Positions 5,719 through 6,847 of a stretch of DNA of 6,847 bases are shown here, one piece after another. Within the stretch, counting starts at the first letter, position 1; the number at the start of each line of letters is the position of its first letter. The stretch covers positions 1-6,847 of the forward strand of contig SKLD01000057.1 of the NCBI GenBank assembly GCA_007123395.1, in the 5' to 3' direction. This stretch comes from Opitutales bacterium. Lineage in GTDB: Bacteria; Verrucomicrobiota; Verrucomicrobiia; Opitutales; Oceanipulchritudinaceae. The notes below the pieces were generated by a model, which did no database searches, had not been told where the DNA came from, and saw only the letters and a list, made by a program, of their open reading frames with translations. The translations under genes were made by a program, and so were the position numbers.

Positions 5719-6847
5719 ATGAACCGTCTCCGCTTCTCCACCAGAATGCTTGTGCGTTCCGTCTGCGCGCTCGGCGTCCTCGCGGGCACCGCTCCCGCGC
5801 TGTCCGCTTCCATCGTCATTCCGTCGGACGGCTCCGACGGTGCCTTCGCGCCTTCAGAGAGCGTCGTTATCGACCTCTCCGAGGCCCTCACCGGGCCATG
5901 GGACACGCCGGGCGCGGGGGCCGGGGTTTACGATCCAGAACAATGGGCGGTGGTCTTCAAATTCTCCACGATCAACATCCCCGCCGGCGTGACGGTGACC
6001 TTCGCCAACCACCCCTCGCGCGCGCCGGTGATCTGGCTGGCACAGGGCGATGTGGTCATCGACGGGACGGTCTCGCTGAACGGGACTATGGGGCACTCCG
6101 GCACGGCCTTACGCACCTTCGCCGAGCCCGGACCGGGCGGCTTTCGTGGCGGTCGCGGATCTGACGCACAAACGCTTGGCGGCGGAGGGATGGGACCCGG
6201 CGGGGCATCCTACGGCGAAAACGATAGCCACGCGGGCAGCGGCGGTGGATATGGCACTGCAGGGGGGCTCGCGAATACCTCGTGGGGCGGCCAAACACCG
6301 GGTGCGGCAGGCGTCGCTTACGGCAACGCAGGCGTCTTTCCGCTGATCGGCGGATCGGGTGGAGCGGGCAGCGCCAACGGCTCGGTGGGCAAAGGCGGCG
6401 GCGCGGGGGCCGGCGCGATCCTCATCGCGACTCCCGCATCCATCGTCCTGTCGGGCGAGGTCCGCGCCAATGGCGGCAATGGATCGAACGCAGGCGGCGG
6501 TAACCGGGGATCCGGCGGCGGCAGCGGCGGCGGTATCCGGCTGATTTCAGACTCGATCAGCGGAAACGGCGTGTTGCGCGCGCTCGGTGGAGCGGGAGGA
6601 ACGGGAAGCGTCTCCGCCACCGGCGGCAACGGCGCTGTCGGCCGCATCCGGGTGGAGGCCTTCACGAACGACCTCATCGACACTGGCAACCCGGCCTTTT
6701 CCCTCGGTGTGCCCGAGGAAACCCCGCGCATCTTCCGCGATTCCGCCACCCCGGCCATCCGCTCGGTGACCCTCGGGGGCGAGCCGGTGCCGGAGGATCC
6801 GCGCGCCGAGCTGAGCTTTCCCAACACCGATGTGACGCTACCGGAAG
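5719..6847 (+). CDS. Secreted glycine-rich repeat protein, N-terminal part (3' truncated by window)
   Basis: The frame stays open for 376 codons from the ATG at 5719 to the window edge. Residues 1-30 form a signal peptide: basic RLRFSTRMLVR start, hydrophobic core around 15-28, and an ALSAS cleavage region near 28-31, so export across the inner membrane is predicted. After that come a beta-strand-rich region (about 32-120, with alternating hydrophobics such as PVIWLAQGDVVIDGTVSLNG) and a glycine-rich region (135-314, 64 of 180 residues Gly). The latter includes GPGGFRGGRG and two copies of a Gly-run, GxIxLI strand and RAxGGxG unit, with a third partial copy ending GRIRVEA. From 315 the composition becomes normal (Pro/Glu/Thr-containing). 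The mature part seen has no cysteine. The pattern recalls beta-helix-like surface or extracellular proteins, some with PEP-CTERM sorting tails, but the C-terminus is missing and no named domain is recognised. An in-frame ATG at 5635 would bury the signal peptide behind 28 extra residues. Function unknown. Confidence 0.8.
   Translation, partial: MNRLRFSTRMLVRSVCALGVLAGTAPALSASIVIPSDGSDGAFAPSESVVIDLSEALTGPWDTPGAGAGVYDPEQWAVVFKFSTINIPAGVTVTFANHPSRAPVIWLAQGDVVIDGTVSLNGTMGHSGTALRTFAEPGPGGFRGGRGSDAQTLGGGGMGPGGASYGENDSHAGSGGGYGTAGGLANTSWGGQTPGAAGVAYGNAGVFPLIGGSGGAGSANGSVGKGGGAGAGAILIATPASIVLSGEVRANGGNGSNAGGGNRGSGGGSGGGIRLISDSISGNGVLRALGGAGGTGSVSATGGNGAVGRIRVEAFTNDLIDTGNPAFSLGVPEETPRIFRDSATPAIRSVTLGGEPVPEDPRAELSFPNTDVTLPE

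Noticed and set aside
6318..6827. Minus-strand proline-rich open frame opposite the glycine-rich gene
   Set aside because: The proline runs are simply the complement of the GGC/GGA glycine codons; the plus strand has a signal peptide and a continuous frame.

Overview
The window is a GC-rich bacterial chromosome segment with strong G/C preference at third codon positions. It carries seven protein-coding genes and no RNA gene, insertion sequence or CRISPR array that I can see. Three things suggest a Verrucomicrobiota-like (perhaps Opitutales-like) host: no gene start has a convincing Shine-Dalgarno sequence, the glycine decarboxylase P-protein looks like the split form, and there is a Gfo/Idh/MocA oxidoreductase beside an AraC regulator plus a glycine-rich secreted protein. 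This assignment is an inference from gene style, not a database match.

Layout from left to right. Positions 1-887 (+) hold the C-terminal part of glycine dehydrogenase subunit 2 (gcvPB), cut by the window edge. Positions 973-1443 (+) encode a small membrane protein with a C-terminal NfeD-like domain. Three minus-strand genes follow: mtaB, a tRNA methylthiotransferase (2809-1469), convergent with the NfeD-like gene across 25 bp; a stand-alone histidine phosphotransfer (HPt) protein (3243-2869); and a Gfo/Idh/MocA oxidoreductase (4641-3340). An AraC-family regulator (4750-5598, +) diverges from the oxidoreductase across about 108 bp. Last, a secreted glycine-rich protein starts at 5719 (+) and runs off the right edge as an uninterrupted 376-codon reading frame.

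How the genes relate. The left part is housekeeping (glycine cleavage, tRNA modification). The HPt protein points to an unseen phosphorelay. The divergent oxidoreductase/AraC pair is the clearest functional unit: the regulator probably controls the oxidoreductase and perhaps itself, in response to a sugar-like ligand that the sequence does not reveal. The secreted protein lies downstream of the regulator on the same strand, but a 120-bp gap with a possible promoter leaves it unclear whether they are linked. I see no clear new multi-gene system. The least explained item is the glycine-rich secreted protein.
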